Source: an uncultured Burkholderiaceae bacterium (lineage in GTDB: Bacteria; Pseudomonadota; Gammaproteobacteria; Burkholderiales; Burkholderiaceae). Taken from it: 64,000 nt of DNA. The position numbers and the translations under genes were made by a program. The stretch is from NCBI GenBank assembly GCA_937871985.1, contig CALMPB010000155.1:1-64000 (forward strand). Direction: 5' to 3'. Numbering within the stretch: position 1 is the stretch's first letter; each line of letters opens with the position of its first letter. Positions 50,201 to 59,210 of the stretch are shown piece by piece. The notes under the pieces were generated by a model that saw nothing but the letters and a program-made list of their open reading frames with translations, searched no databases and had not been told where the DNA came from.

Positions 50201-51576
50201 CCTTAAATGGAAGAGACGTCCCTGGCATTGGCAGCAATCTGATGGTGGAGTCAAAGACTGGCGTGCCTTCCGAGCCTTATGCACTGAAAAGCAATGATAG
50301 CCGGCGATCCGATGGCATCAAGATTCAAGGTGACGGCTTCATCCTCACTGAGGAGGAGCGGCGCATTTTATTGATGCAGGGACAAGAGAATGAAGCCGTA
50401 ATCTCCCGATACTTGACTGGTAAGGATCTCGCGCAAAACCCGCTCTCTGAGCCATCAGATTGGATTATTAACTTTGGTCAGATGCCACGGAGTACGGCAG
50501 AGCGGTATCGGGCTGCATTCAATCACGTAGAAACCCATGTCAAACCTTACAGGGATAAGTTGACGGGTCAGATTCATGAGTCCGACTTTTGGAAGTTCTG
50601 GGACAAGCGTGAAAGCTTCTTCGCAGCAATGAGAGGACAGGGAAGAATTCTTGCTTGTCCCTCTACTGCAAAATACTTGTTAATGGTCTTTGTCGATGAG
50701 AGCCTCGTTCCTTCGCATAGCGTCAAGCTTTTCGCGTACTCGGATGATGAGAGCTTTACGACAATGCAATCTATCGTGCATGAGGTTTGGGCGCGACAGC
50801 ATAGTGGGAAGCTTGGTCAAACCCTTGCGTACAACCTTTCAAGAGCGTTTGCCACTTTCCCGTGGCCTCACGAGAAACCCGCAGCCGGGTGTGGCTCGTC
50901 GCTCTTGAGATTGCGTCATGCACTCTGTGCTGAAAGGCGCATTGGCCTGACCGATCTCTACAACTTGATGCATTCTCCGTTGGAGGTGGATGCCGACGTT
51001 GAACGGCTTCGTAGTGCTCACGTCAAGATTGACCAGGAAACCATAGCGGCCTACGGCTGGGACGACCTGGACCTCGAACACGACTTCCACGAAGTGCCGT
51101 ATTTGCCCGAGAACGACCGGGTGCGCTTTACCATCTCGGAGATCGCGCGTGTCGAAGTGCTGCGGCGGCTGTCGGAGTTGAACCGGCAGCGATACGAGGA
51201 AGAAGTCGCCCTAGGCTTGCACGGAAAAGCCACAAGCTCCGGGCTCAACAAACCTCGCACTGCGCGTGCTCAGAACGCGCCCGTTCAACAGCCATCATTC
51301 GACTTTGATGTCACCCCGGCCAATGAGGGCGCCTACCTCAAGGTCACCGAGCCAGGCTCCCACGACCACGCCAGCCCCTCACAGGCCATCGCTGAATACT
51401 TGAGGGCACATTCCGGCTGGCACGCCAAGTCCGACATCGTCGCCGCCATCGGCATCACCGACGGCCAGTGGAATGCTTCGATCGCCGACCTCGTAGCTCG
51501 TGGACTCGTCGAACGGCATGGAGAACGGCGCGGGGCACGCTATCGGTGGTCAGAAGAACGAACCAGACAGGATTGA
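47251..51576 (+). CDS. drmMI: DISARM class 1 N6-adenine DNA methyltransferase DrmMI
   Basis: A 1441-residue Eco57I-like protein. Motif I ICDPAMGSGAFLVQACRW is near 597, motif IV NPPF (LVGNPPFITGKR) near 872, and a C-terminal target-recognition and winged-helix part (PSQAIAEYLRAHSGWHAKSD) follows. It methylates host DNA so that DISARM spares it. Up to about 49870 the gene is GC-rich like its neighbours; from there to about 50930 GC falls to about 43-50 percent, then recovers. The low-GC part follows NPPF and corresponds to the recognition region, so a swapped specificity domain is likely. Confidence 0.88.
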   Translation: MSNHDLHHDWLALIEISGPFLAVPVLKEAFPQGLEELDGIKRKRLRQAYEEWREALETDDPQFPELHAAWIDEVLARGLELDEDGKGDVLKRADWCAANLSVSLPEHGVTLFPGLAVIDEQRANKPLMLIHTYGQDVDLDATLKLDGWAATPADRMVQLCRATGCRLGLVTNGERWMLVDAPVGAVTTFANWYARIWSQEPITLQAFVHLLGIRRFFVDEAEQLPALFDRSLKYQDEVTDVLGEQVRRAVEVLIQALDKADQDRDRELLRDVKEPVLYEAALTVMMRLVFLLSAEERGLLLLGDERYEANYALSTLRMQLRKESEEILERRWDAWSRLLAIFRAVFGGIEHENLRLPVLGGSLFDPDRFPFLEGRAKGSDWRIDTAKPLPIDNRTVLLLLEAIQQFQGRTLSYRALDVEQIGYVYEGLLERTVKRTAEVTLELDGTKNAKAPWVKLAELESARLDGAERLADLLQERSGSSASRVRNDLAKPVDDTLADRLLAACHGDTSLRNRIKPFAHLVRTDPWGYPLVYPAGAFIVTTGSDRRETGTHYTPKSLTEAIVTETLTPIAYVGPADGKPREQWVLKSPAELLDLKICDPAMGSGAFLVQACRWLADRLVEAWSQAEGSGETVSVDGEVLDVPDTKEPLPRDTEARTVIARRLIAERCLYGVDLNPLAVELAKLSIWLVTLAKGRPFGFLDHNLRCGDSLLGIHRLDQITELSMTPTGKGQQRLFGQNIERAVHEAIELRQRLRQMPIRDIRDVEAMARLDADARQKLEVPECIADAFIGEVFAAGGSGSGLENALASLVVQAGQAIDGDHDALALMRRKSAAALSTDLPADKTARRPFHWPLEFPEVFARERAGFDALVGNPPFITGKRISTVLGGTYQNYLKATVQDSKGAADLVVFFFRRAFSVSRNGGLIGLIGTKSISEGDSRIVGLAWLLTNGAHLVWAKHEIRWPGSASVIVSLIVLHRGRWTGQVSLNGRDVPGIGSNLMVESKTGVPSEPYALKSNDSRRSDGIKIQGDGFILTEEERRILLMQGQENEAVISRYLTGKDLAQNPLSEPSDWIINFGQMPRSTAERYRAAFNHVETHVKPYRDKLTGQIHESDFWKFWDKRESFFAAMRGQGRILACPSTAKYLLMVFVDESLVPSHSVKLFAYSDDESFTTMQSIVHEVWARQHSGKLGQTLAYNLSRAFATFPWPHEKPAAGCGSSLLRLRHALCAERRIGLTDLYNLMHSPLEVDADVERLRSAHVKIDQETIAAYGWDDLDLEHDFHEVPYLPENDRVRFTISEIARVEVLRRLSELNRQRYEEEVALGLHGKATSSGLNKPRTARAQNAPVQQPSFDFDVTPANEGAYLKVTEPGSHDHASPSQAIAEYLRAHSGWHAKSDIVAAIGITDGQWNASIADLVARGLVERHGERRGARYRWSEERTRQD

Positions 51577-51582
51577 CTTGCA

Positions 51583-53331
51583 ATGAAACTACGCGGACTG
51601 CGCATTCACAACTTCCGCTCGATCATCGACGCCGATATCGAGGTGCACGACTACACGATGATCGTCGGCGCGAATAACGCCGGTAAAAGCAATCTCCTCG
51701 CCGCCCTACGTGCTTTCTACGAGGACATCAAGTGGTCCAATGAGGATTTCCCGAAAACCGCCAGTGCTGACGAGGAGGCATGGGTCGAGCTGACCTACGA
51801 GCTGACCGATATCGAATGGGGCGGGTTGGCCGAGAAGTACAAGAATGGAGCCGAAGGCCAGTTTCTGACCGTACGGCGATACTTCGCCTCGAAGGATCGG
51901 GTGAAATCCAACCAGAGCAACATCTACGGCGTCTTGGCCGGAGAGCCCGAGAAAGACCTGTTTTACGGGGCGAAGAACGTCGGCACGGCGAAGGTTGGGC
52001 GATTGATTTACATCCCCGCACTGACCACGGCAGCGGATCAGATGAAGACGACCGGTCCGTCACCACTGCGGGACATGCTGAATTTCATGCTCAAACGGGT
52101 CGTCTCCGATAGCGCAGCCTACAAAGAGGTCGAGTCGGCGTTCGGCAAGCTGAACGAGGAGGCGCGCGGCGCGGATGGCTTCTTGTCGAAGATCGCCGAC
52201 CCGATCAATGCGGCGATTCGGCAATGGGGCATTCGCTTCGATATGTCCGTCAACTCGATCGCGCCCGATGAGATCACCAAGAATCTGGTCAAGCACGGAT
52301 TTGCCGACGCGATGTTGGGCGACACCGTCCTTGCACTGGACAGGTATGGTCACGGTTTTCAGCGATCGTTTTTGTACGAGCTAATCAAGCTCGCGCCGAC
52401 GTTTGCCGAGGTCAAGAAGAGCGAGAAGAAGGAGTTCGATCCGGACTTCACACTCATTCTGTTTGAAGAGCCCGAAGCATTCCTTCATCCCGCACAGCAG
52501 GAAAACATGGCATATCACCTGCGCCGTCTCGGGGCCGGGGAAGGCCAGCAGGTTATCGTCACTAGCCACTCTCCAATCTTCGTCGGCAAAGTGGCTGATG
52601 ACCTCTGCCAGATCGTCCGCATCCGGCGTGAGAACGGCGTTTCGACGCTCGGACAAATCGAGCGCAGCAAGGTTGCTAACGTTATCGGTGCCGGGCTGGA
52701 TTTCAAGAAATGCATTGAAGCCTATGTCAACGATCAGGCAATACCAGATGACCAGAAGGGTGAGGCAAAGAAGCTCCTTGCCGATGCACAACCCGACGAA
52801 GAACTCGCCCATCAGGAAGAGCGCTTCCGTTATCAACTCTGGCTCGACTCGGATCGCTCCTCAATGTTCTTTGCCGATCGCGTATTGCTCGTCGAGGGAG
52901 CGACTGAGAAAGCGCTGTTCCAGTGGTTGCTGGCGCGTGACTGGCATGAGTTGACCGGTCACCGAATTGCCGTTGTCGATGTCTTGGGGAAATACAACTT
53001 TCACCGTTACATTGCCTTGCTCGAAGGATTTGGCATCCCTTACGGCCTGATGCTCGACGACGATCAAGACAAGCAGCACCACAAAGCCGTCAATGAAATG
53101 CTCAAGAACAAGACGGGGCCGCATCGCCTCGCGGAGCCGGTGTTTCTTGAGCACTGTATGGAGATTTTCCTCGGCAAGGCGCTTCCTGGGTGCAACGACC
53201 AGAAGCCGATCCAGATTCTGAAAGCGCTTGAGCAAGGCGGGATTGCCACGGAAAAGCTTGATGAACTGAACGCGCTGTTCTTGAAAGCTTTGGCGCTTTC
53301 CGCCTTCCGGCCGGAGGAGGTGCAAGCATGA
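51583..53331 (+). CDS. OLD-family ATPase/TOPRIM nuclease
   Basis: A 582-residue overcoming-lysogenization-defect type protein: N-terminal ABC-type ATPase with Walker A GANNAGKS (29-36), Walker B FEEPEAFLHP (about 293-302) and switch TSHSPIF, then a C-terminal TOPRIM nuclease with VLLVEGATEKALF (about 435-447) and LMLDDDQDK (about 488-496). These metal-binding acidic residues are intact. It starts 6 bp after drmMI and its stop overlaps the drmA start (ATGA). Class 1 DISARM is known with five genes; this sixth gene sits inside the operon. A partner UvrD/GajB helicase is absent. Confidence 0.88.
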   Translation: MKLRGLRIHNFRSIIDADIEVHDYTMIVGANNAGKSNLLAALRAFYEDIKWSNEDFPKTASADEEAWVELTYELTDIEWGGLAEKYKNGAEGQFLTVRRYFASKDRVKSNQSNIYGVLAGEPEKDLFYGAKNVGTAKVGRLIYIPALTTAADQMKTTGPSPLRDMLNFMLKRVVSDSAAYKEVESAFGKLNEEARGADGFLSKIADPINAAIRQWGIRFDMSVNSIAPDEITKNLVKHGFADAMLGDTVLALDRYGHGFQRSFLYELIKLAPTFAEVKKSEKKEFDPDFTLILFEEPEAFLHPAQQENMAYHLRRLGAGEGQQVIVTSHSPIFVGKVADDLCQIVRIRRENGVSTLGQIERSKVANVIGAGLDFKKCIEAYVNDQAIPDDQKGEAKKLLADAQPDEELAHQEERFRYQLWLDSDRSSMFFADRVLLVEGATEKALFQWLLARDWHELTGHRIAVVDVLGKYNFHRYIALLEGFGIPYGLMLDDDQDKQHHKAVNEMLKNKTGPHRLAEPVFLEHCMEIFLGKALPGCNDQKPIQILKALEQGGIATEKLDELNALFLKALALSAFRPEEVQA

Positions 53332-56300
53332 AACCCAATAGCAACGCATGGATCGCCATCGATCATGGCCTCGGCACCGACCAAAGGCTTGCGCCCTACG
53401 CCCTGGTCCTGAGGGGCGAACGCTCCCTTTATCAGGCCATCGAGGAGGACGACTGGGTTCTGGTCCTGAACCGCGTTGGTAGCATCACCCGTGTCGGGCG
53501 TGTGCTGCGGGTTCGTTCCGATCTCGAAACCACCACGCTTTATTTCGACCGACTGCTATCGGTCACCGATCCCGTCTCGGTCGGTCTGACTGCACTCACG
53601 CCACCGTCTTCGGGCAGTATCGGTCGCATCCAGTGGACGGATTTCGTCGAAGCTCTGCCCAAGGCATTGCAAAGGACAATCGCCGATGTGCCGACGGTCG
53701 GGTCTGACGCCCGTTCACCCCAGCATCAGCAGGAACTCGCCTACATCCGCGAATTACTACAACTGGCCGTGATGGACGATCTGCTCGGCCCGGCGGGTGG
53801 CCCTCATGAGCGTATCGTCGACATGGGTGTGCGGGATCGCTATCTGGTGGGAAAGCTCGCTCCGCGTGAGGCGGCACAGGGCGGCATCGAAGGGCTCGAA
53901 GGGCCACTGGCGAACGACGAAGTCGAGGAGCCCACCGACCCGAAGGCGCCCGGCCAGCACGAACCCGGCGCGGAGTTCGGCACGGCGACGGGCCGTGTCG
54001 AGCCCGAATCCGATGCGGCAGACGAGATCGACGCGGCCAGCAATCAGTCGCTGGCGCCGAGCAGCCTCGGCATGACCTTTTGCGTGGATGGTGACGCCGA
54101 ACGCATCGAGATCGAGGTGCGCTGGGGTCGCTATGAGCGCAGTGACGAGCACGAGATCTTTCGCACCCGCAAGAACAAGGAGACCGGTGCCGAGGAGCAA
54201 ACCAAAGCGAAGGTCTGGCAGCGCATCCCCTGCGGCGGCAAGCTGGTGCTGCCGCTCAGCGAAGGCGTGATCCCCCATCAGGCGCCGGACAAGAGCTATC
54301 CCGAAGTGCGGGTGCAAGGCTCCGTGCGTGCCAAGAACGCGAATGGTGACCGCCTGGTGACCCTGTTCCTGGTCAATGCACAGGAGGAACCCGAGACCAA
54401 CCGCGATTCCGCCTGGGTGTTCCAGCCGGAGCTGATCGTTCGATCGGAAGCAGAAGCCCCCAAGCGCGCCATCTTCCGCCGCCGGCCCGTACTGGATGCG
54501 GACGGCATGGACCCGGAGCGTGAATCGCTGGAGATGATCTACCGCAACCGGGTGGAGTTCGCGGTGGGTCATGGCGTCGCCGTCCATGCCGAAGCGGCGG
54601 ATGACGTGACGCTGGCCACCGAGGTGCGCACCATCGTCATGCCTCAATACGAGGTGCAGGTCACCGAGACACCGGGTCTCAATCCCGCCGACCGACCGGC
54701 GATGAAGGAAATGGTGAGCAGTGGTCTGCTCGACATGCAGCGCCTCGCCACCTTGGACATCGATCCTCTGTTGGACGCCCTGAACCTGCTGACCAAGGAT
54801 TACGCCGCGTGGATCGACGAGCAGCGTGCTCGAGTTGGTGTCGAAGTGTTCGGCTACGACGCGCAGGCCCGACAGGCGATGGACCGATGCCAGGAGATCC
54901 ACACGCGTCTGCAGCAGGGCATCAATACGCTCAAGGCCGACGAGAGAGCGCTGGCAGCCTTCCGTTTCGCCAACCGGGCGATGGCCACGCAGCGCGTGCG
55001 TAGCCAGTACGCCCTCGAAATCCGGCGCGGTAAGGACGTCACCGTCGAGCAGTTCGACGTGCTGAAGAACCGCAGCTGGCGCCCGTTCCAGTTGGCCTTC
55101 CTGCTGCTGTCGATCCCTTCGCTGGCCGACCCGACGCACCCGGATCGCGTGCAGCCCGTCGAAGCCTATGCCGACCTGCTGTGGTTCCCCACCGGCGGCG
55201 GCAAGACCGAGGCGTACCTGGGTGTGGCCGCCTTCACCATGGCCATTCGGCGCATGCAGGGCAATCTTGGTGGTTACGACGGCTCGCGCGGTCTGGCAGT
55301 GATCATGCGTTACACCCTGCGGCTGCTGACGCTGCAGCAGTTCCAGCGTGCCACGGCACTGATCTGTGCGATGGAGGTACTGCGTCGCGAGGCGCTGGCC
55401 AAGGGTGACGAATCGCTTGGCACCGAACCCTTCACCATCGGACTGTGGGTGGGCAACAAGGTGACGCCCGGAACGACCGAGGACAGCCATCGGGCCATCG
55501 AGGACATCCGCAACCCCGGCAAGTACAACGCCGGGGCGGCGTCTCCCGCGCAACTGACCAGTTGCCCCTGGTGTGGCTCGGAAGTCGCCCCTGGGCGCGA
55601 CGTAGAGGTCGACAAGGGCCGTGGACGCACCTTCGTCTACTGCGGCGACAAGAAGGGCCGCTGCGACTTCTCGAAGGGCAAATCCAGCAAGCTCCCTCAC
55701 CCGGGCATCCCGGTGCTCGTCGTGGACGAGGAGATCTACCACCGTCCCCCGACGATGATGATCGCCACCGTGGACAAGTTCGCCATGATGGCGTGGCGGG
55801 GTCAGGTACGCACGCTATTCGGTCGGGTGGGCCAGGAATGCGAGCGGCACGGCCTGCTGTGGCAGGGGGCAGACTGCAATGGCAACCACCAGGCCGGTAA
55901 GGGACTTGGTGCGACCAAGGTCAAGACCATCAGCCCGATCCGTCCGCCGGACCTGATCATCCAGGACGAGTTTCATCTGATCAGCGGGCCGCTCGGCACC
56001 ATGGTTGGCCTGTACGAGACGGCCGTGGACGAGCTGTGCGGCTGGAAACTCGGCGAACATATGGTCAAGCCGAAGATCATCGCGTCGACCGCGACGGTGC
56101 GTAAGGCTCGCGAGCAGGTGAACAACGTCTTCATGCGGCGAGTATCGGTGTTCCCGCCGCACGGGCTGGACGTGGAGGACAACTACTTCTCTGTCCAACG
56201 ACCCATCGAGGACAAGCCGGGACGGCGCTATCTGGGCGTCTGCTCTCCTGGAAGTTCACGACCTGCGATGCTGATCCGCGTCTACACGGCATTCCTGACC

Positions 56301-57347
56301 GCTGCTCAGGCATTGTTCGACCGCTTCGGCGAGCCCGCAGACCCCTACATGACCATGGTCGGCTATTTCAACTCGCTGCGAGAGCTGGGGGGCATGAAGC
56401 GCTTGGCCGAGGACGATGTGCAGACGCGTTCCTACCGGGTGCAGATGAGCATGGTCGAGCGCCCCGCGCTGGCGCAACGCAGCGTCAGCAACATTCGCGA
56501 GCTGACCTCGCGGGTTTCCAGCCAGGACATTCCGAAGTACCTCGACAACCTTGAGGTGAAGTTCAAGTCCGAGTTCGATGCTGCAGCCGGCAAATACGTG
56601 ACCAAGTGGCAAGAGGGCGACACCCGGGCAATCGACGTGGTGCTGGCCACCAACATGCTGTCGGTGGGGGTGGACGTCAATCGGCTGGGGCTGATGGCGG
56701 TCAATGGCCAGCCCAAGGGCACGGCGGAGTACATCCAGGCCACCAGCCGGGTGGGACGTTCTTTCCCCGGCTTGGTCTGCACCGTGCTCACCTGGGCACG
56801 GCCACGCGACCTCTCGCACTACGAGACCTTCGAGCACTACCACGCCACCTTCTACAAGCACGTCGAAGCGCAGTCGGTGACACCCTTCTCGCCGCGCGCG
56901 ATGGACCGTGGCCTGACCGGCTCGCTACTGAGCCTGATGCGCCTGGAGAACGATGCGTTCAGCCCCAACGAGGGGGCAGGCAAGTTGGACAAGTCAGATC
57001 AGAGCGAGATCACCGAGGCCATCAATGTGCTCGTCAAACGGGCATGGAATGTCAGCGAGCTGTCCAGCACCAAGAGCCTGGCCGAACAGGAACTGAAGGA
57101 GCGCGCAGACGAGTGGGCCAAGGAGGTGGGCAAAGGCGGCCGCATTCTGGCCTACGAGAAGCGCGGACCCGAGAAGGACAAGACCGTTGCATTGATCAGG
57201 TCACCAGGCATCCAGGCCTGGGACAACTGGACCGTGCCCATGTCGATGCGTGAGGTGGAGCCCGGTGTGCGCTTGATCATGAATACCAGCCACATCTCGG
57301 ACGACCACGATTGGAAGCCTCGTCCCGCGACGAAGGATGAGGATTGA
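53328..57347 (+). CDS. drmA: DISARM helicase DrmA
   Basis: A 1339-residue superfamily 2 helicase, core component of all DISARM systems. Walker A FPTGGGKT at 620-627, a zinc-finger-like pair CPWC (746-749) with a further YCGDKKGRC, DEFH box (IIQDEFHLISG, 880-883), and the C-terminal lobe with LATNMLSVGVDVNRLGLMAV and QATSRVGRSFPG. DrmA and DrmB are known to form the DNA-engaging complex that restricts unmodified phage DNA. Starts inside an ATGA overlap with the OLD-type gene, which ties that gene to the system. Confidence 0.92.
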   Translation: MKPNSNAWIAIDHGLGTDQRLAPYALVLRGERSLYQAIEEDDWVLVLNRVGSITRVGRVLRVRSDLETTTLYFDRLLSVTDPVSVGLTALTPPSSGSIGRIQWTDFVEALPKALQRTIADVPTVGSDARSPQHQQELAYIRELLQLAVMDDLLGPAGGPHERIVDMGVRDRYLVGKLAPREAAQGGIEGLEGPLANDEVEEPTDPKAPGQHEPGAEFGTATGRVEPESDAADEIDAASNQSLAPSSLGMTFCVDGDAERIEIEVRWGRYERSDEHEIFRTRKNKETGAEEQTKAKVWQRIPCGGKLVLPLSEGVIPHQAPDKSYPEVRVQGSVRAKNANGDRLVTLFLVNAQEEPETNRDSAWVFQPELIVRSEAEAPKRAIFRRRPVLDADGMDPERESLEMIYRNRVEFAVGHGVAVHAEAADDVTLATEVRTIVMPQYEVQVTETPGLNPADRPAMKEMVSSGLLDMQRLATLDIDPLLDALNLLTKDYAAWIDEQRARVGVEVFGYDAQARQAMDRCQEIHTRLQQGINTLKADERALAAFRFANRAMATQRVRSQYALEIRRGKDVTVEQFDVLKNRSWRPFQLAFLLLSIPSLADPTHPDRVQPVEAYADLLWFPTGGGKTEAYLGVAAFTMAIRRMQGNLGGYDGSRGLAVIMRYTLRLLTLQQFQRATALICAMEVLRREALAKGDESLGTEPFTIGLWVGNKVTPGTTEDSHRAIEDIRNPGKYNAGAASPAQLTSCPWCGSEVAPGRDVEVDKGRGRTFVYCGDKKGRCDFSKGKSSKLPHPGIPVLVVDEEIYHRPPTMMIATVDKFAMMAWRGQVRTLFGRVGQECERHGLLWQGADCNGNHQAGKGLGATKVKTISPIRPPDLIIQDEFHLISGPLGTMVGLYETAVDELCGWKLGEHMVKPKIIASTATVRKAREQVNNVFMRRVSVFPPHGLDVEDNYFSVQRPIEDKPGRRYLGVCSPGSSRPAMLIRVYTAFLTAAQALFDRFGEPADPYMTMVGYFNSLRELGGMKRLAEDDVQTRSYRVQMSMVERPALAQRSVSNIRELTSRVSSQDIPKYLDNLEVKFKSEFDAAAGKYVTKWQEGDTRAIDVVLATNMLSVGVDVNRLGLMAVNGQPKGTAEYIQATSRVGRSFPGLVCTVLTWARPRDLSHYETFEHYHATFYKHVEAQSVTPFSPRAMDRGLTGSLLSLMRLENDAFSPNEGAGKLDKSDQSEITEAINVLVKRAWNVSELSSTKSLAEQELKERADEWAKEVGKGGRILAYEKRGPEKDKTVALIRSPGIQAWDNWTVPMSMREVEPGVRLIMNTSHISDDHDWKPRPATKDED

Positions 57348-57349
57348 AC

Positions 57350-59209
57350 ATGACGACGACCAATAAGACTCCAGTCGGAGAAGTCAGACCCAGCCAGTTG
57401 CTCTGGACCTACGGGCCAGGGGCATTGATCGACCTGCCGAGCCTGTCCGTCGTGACGCTCGGCATCGACCGATGGGAGAAGGACCGCTGCCAACCAATCC
57501 AGGAAGCCAGACTGCTGGCCGCCGTTCGGAAGGTGCTTGGAGCACAGGTCGAGAACCTGCGGATGCCGCCGTTCCAGAAAAGCGAGCTCGTCGATGTCTG
57601 GTCGGCCGAGGCCAACATCGGTGTTCCCGTTCGGCCGTTCCCGCGTTGGATGCGCTGCGTGAAATGCGGCCTGCTGTCCCCCTTCGATGCCGGACTGTTC
57701 GAGATCAAGGAGAACCGCTTCAGGCCCGAGCGAACCCGGTTCGTCCATAAAGGATGTCGGGGTTCGAAGGGCGATCAACCCGCCAAGGACGCCGATGCCG
57801 TACCGGCACGCTTCCTGTTGGCCTGCCGCGACGGCCACCTGGACGACTTCCCTTGGCACTACTTCGTCCACGGCGGCAACAGTTCCTGTAAGGGCACGCT
57901 GCGCTTCTTCGAGAGCGGCGCCTCGTTGCAGACCGAGAACCTGTGGGCGAAGTGCGATGCCTGTGGTGCTTCGAGGAGCATGGCACACGCCTTCGGCAAG
58001 GCCGGGAAGGAGAATTTGCCGGGGTGTCGCGGACGACATCCCCACCTCGATCACTTCGACAACGAATGCGACGAGGAGGCCCGGGCGGTTCTGTTGGGCG
58101 CCACGAACAGTTGGTTCCCGATCACACTTTCGGCGCTCGCCATCCCCCAGACCAAGGACCCACTCAGTCAGCTGATCCAGGATGGCTGGGAGTTCTTCGA
58201 GGAACTGGAATCCGAAGCCGAAGTGTCGGTGACGGTGAAGACCTTGAAGAAGACCGGGGCACTGCCAGGGATCGACAAATATCCGGCGGCGGCGATCTGG
58301 TCGGCCATCGAAGCGCACCGTACCGGTGGCGGTCAGGAGGTCGTGGGTGAGGCAGACATCAAGGGGCCCGAGTGGGACGTGCTGACAGAGGCGAACCCAC
58401 CCACGGACTACCCGCACTTCATGAGCAAGAAGGTCGGTACGCCACCGGCCTTTGCAAAGCACATCAGCAGAGTGCTGCTTCTGGAGCGACTGCGTGAGGT
58501 CAATGCCTTGCTCGGTTTCACTCGCGTGGAGGCGCCCGAAGAAACCGGCGACCCGAACGAACGGCCCCAGATGGCCAACCTCTCACGAAGCAAACCGGAT
58601 TGGGTTCCCGCAAACCAGGTGCATGGTGAGGGTATCTTCATCCAGTTCGACGAGCAGGCACTCATCGCATGGGAAGCACTACCTGCCGTCGCGCAGGTCG
58701 ACAAGATGCTCCGGGGAGGCCACAGGGGATGGCGCAATTCACGTCATCTCGATCCTGACGAGGGCTACCCCGGCATTCGCTACGCCATGCTCCACACGCT
58801 CTCGCACCTGCTGATTCGTGAGCTGGCGTTGGAGTGCGGCTACAACGCAGCGAGTATCCGCGAGCGAATCTATGCCGATACCTCGGGCGAAAGTCCGCAG
58901 GCCGGTATCCTCATCTACACGGCAGCGGCGGACTCCGATGGAACTTTGGGCGGTCTCGTCGATCTCGGCAAGCCGGAGAATCTTGGTCGCCTATTGGAGC
59001 AAGCCTTGAATCGATCGAAGATCTGCTCCTCTGACCCGCTTTGCTCCGAGCACGATCCCGAGAAAGATCGCTCACTTCATGCAGCGGCGTGCCACGCTTG
59101 TAGCCTGGTGGCCGAGACCTCCTGCGAGCGCGGCAATCGCTATCTGGATCGGTCATTGCTAGTTCCGACCCTGGAACGTATCGACGCGGCTTTCTTCAAG
59201 GGCTTGTGA
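57350..59209 (+). CDS. drmB: DISARM protein DrmB (DUF1998)
   Basis: A 619-residue protein with the DUF1998 domain at its C-terminus (about 480-610), including a cysteine-rich part (SKICSSDPLCSEHD, AACHACSLVAETSC) that probably binds zinc, and an earlier CxxC pair (RCVKCGLLSP; AKCDACGASR). Works with DrmA as a complex. ATG 57350 is 2 bp after the drmA stop; an upstream in-frame TTG at 57344 overlaps it. Confidence 0.92.
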   Translation: MTTTNKTPVGEVRPSQLLWTYGPGALIDLPSLSVVTLGIDRWEKDRCQPIQEARLLAAVRKVLGAQVENLRMPPFQKSELVDVWSAEANIGVPVRPFPRWMRCVKCGLLSPFDAGLFEIKENRFRPERTRFVHKGCRGSKGDQPAKDADAVPARFLLACRDGHLDDFPWHYFVHGGNSSCKGTLRFFESGASLQTENLWAKCDACGASRSMAHAFGKAGKENLPGCRGRHPHLDHFDNECDEEARAVLLGATNSWFPITLSALAIPQTKDPLSQLIQDGWEFFEELESEAEVSVTVKTLKKTGALPGIDKYPAAAIWSAIEAHRTGGGQEVVGEADIKGPEWDVLTEANPPTDYPHFMSKKVGTPPAFAKHISRVLLLERLREVNALLGFTRVEAPEETGDPNERPQMANLSRSKPDWVPANQVHGEGIFIQFDEQALIAWEALPAVAQVDKMLRGGHRGWRNSRHLDPDEGYPGIRYAMLHTLSHLLIRELALECGYNAASIRERIYADTSGESPQAGILIYTAAADSDGTLGGLVDLGKPENLGRLLEQALNRSKICSSDPLCSEHDPEKDRSLHAAACHACSLVAETSCERGNRYLDRSLLVPTLERIDAAFFKGL

Positions 59210-59210
59210 C

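Noticed and set aside
53757..55742. 661-residue minus-strand open frame
   Set aside because: Antisense shadow of drmA, which has clear helicase motifs on the plus strand.
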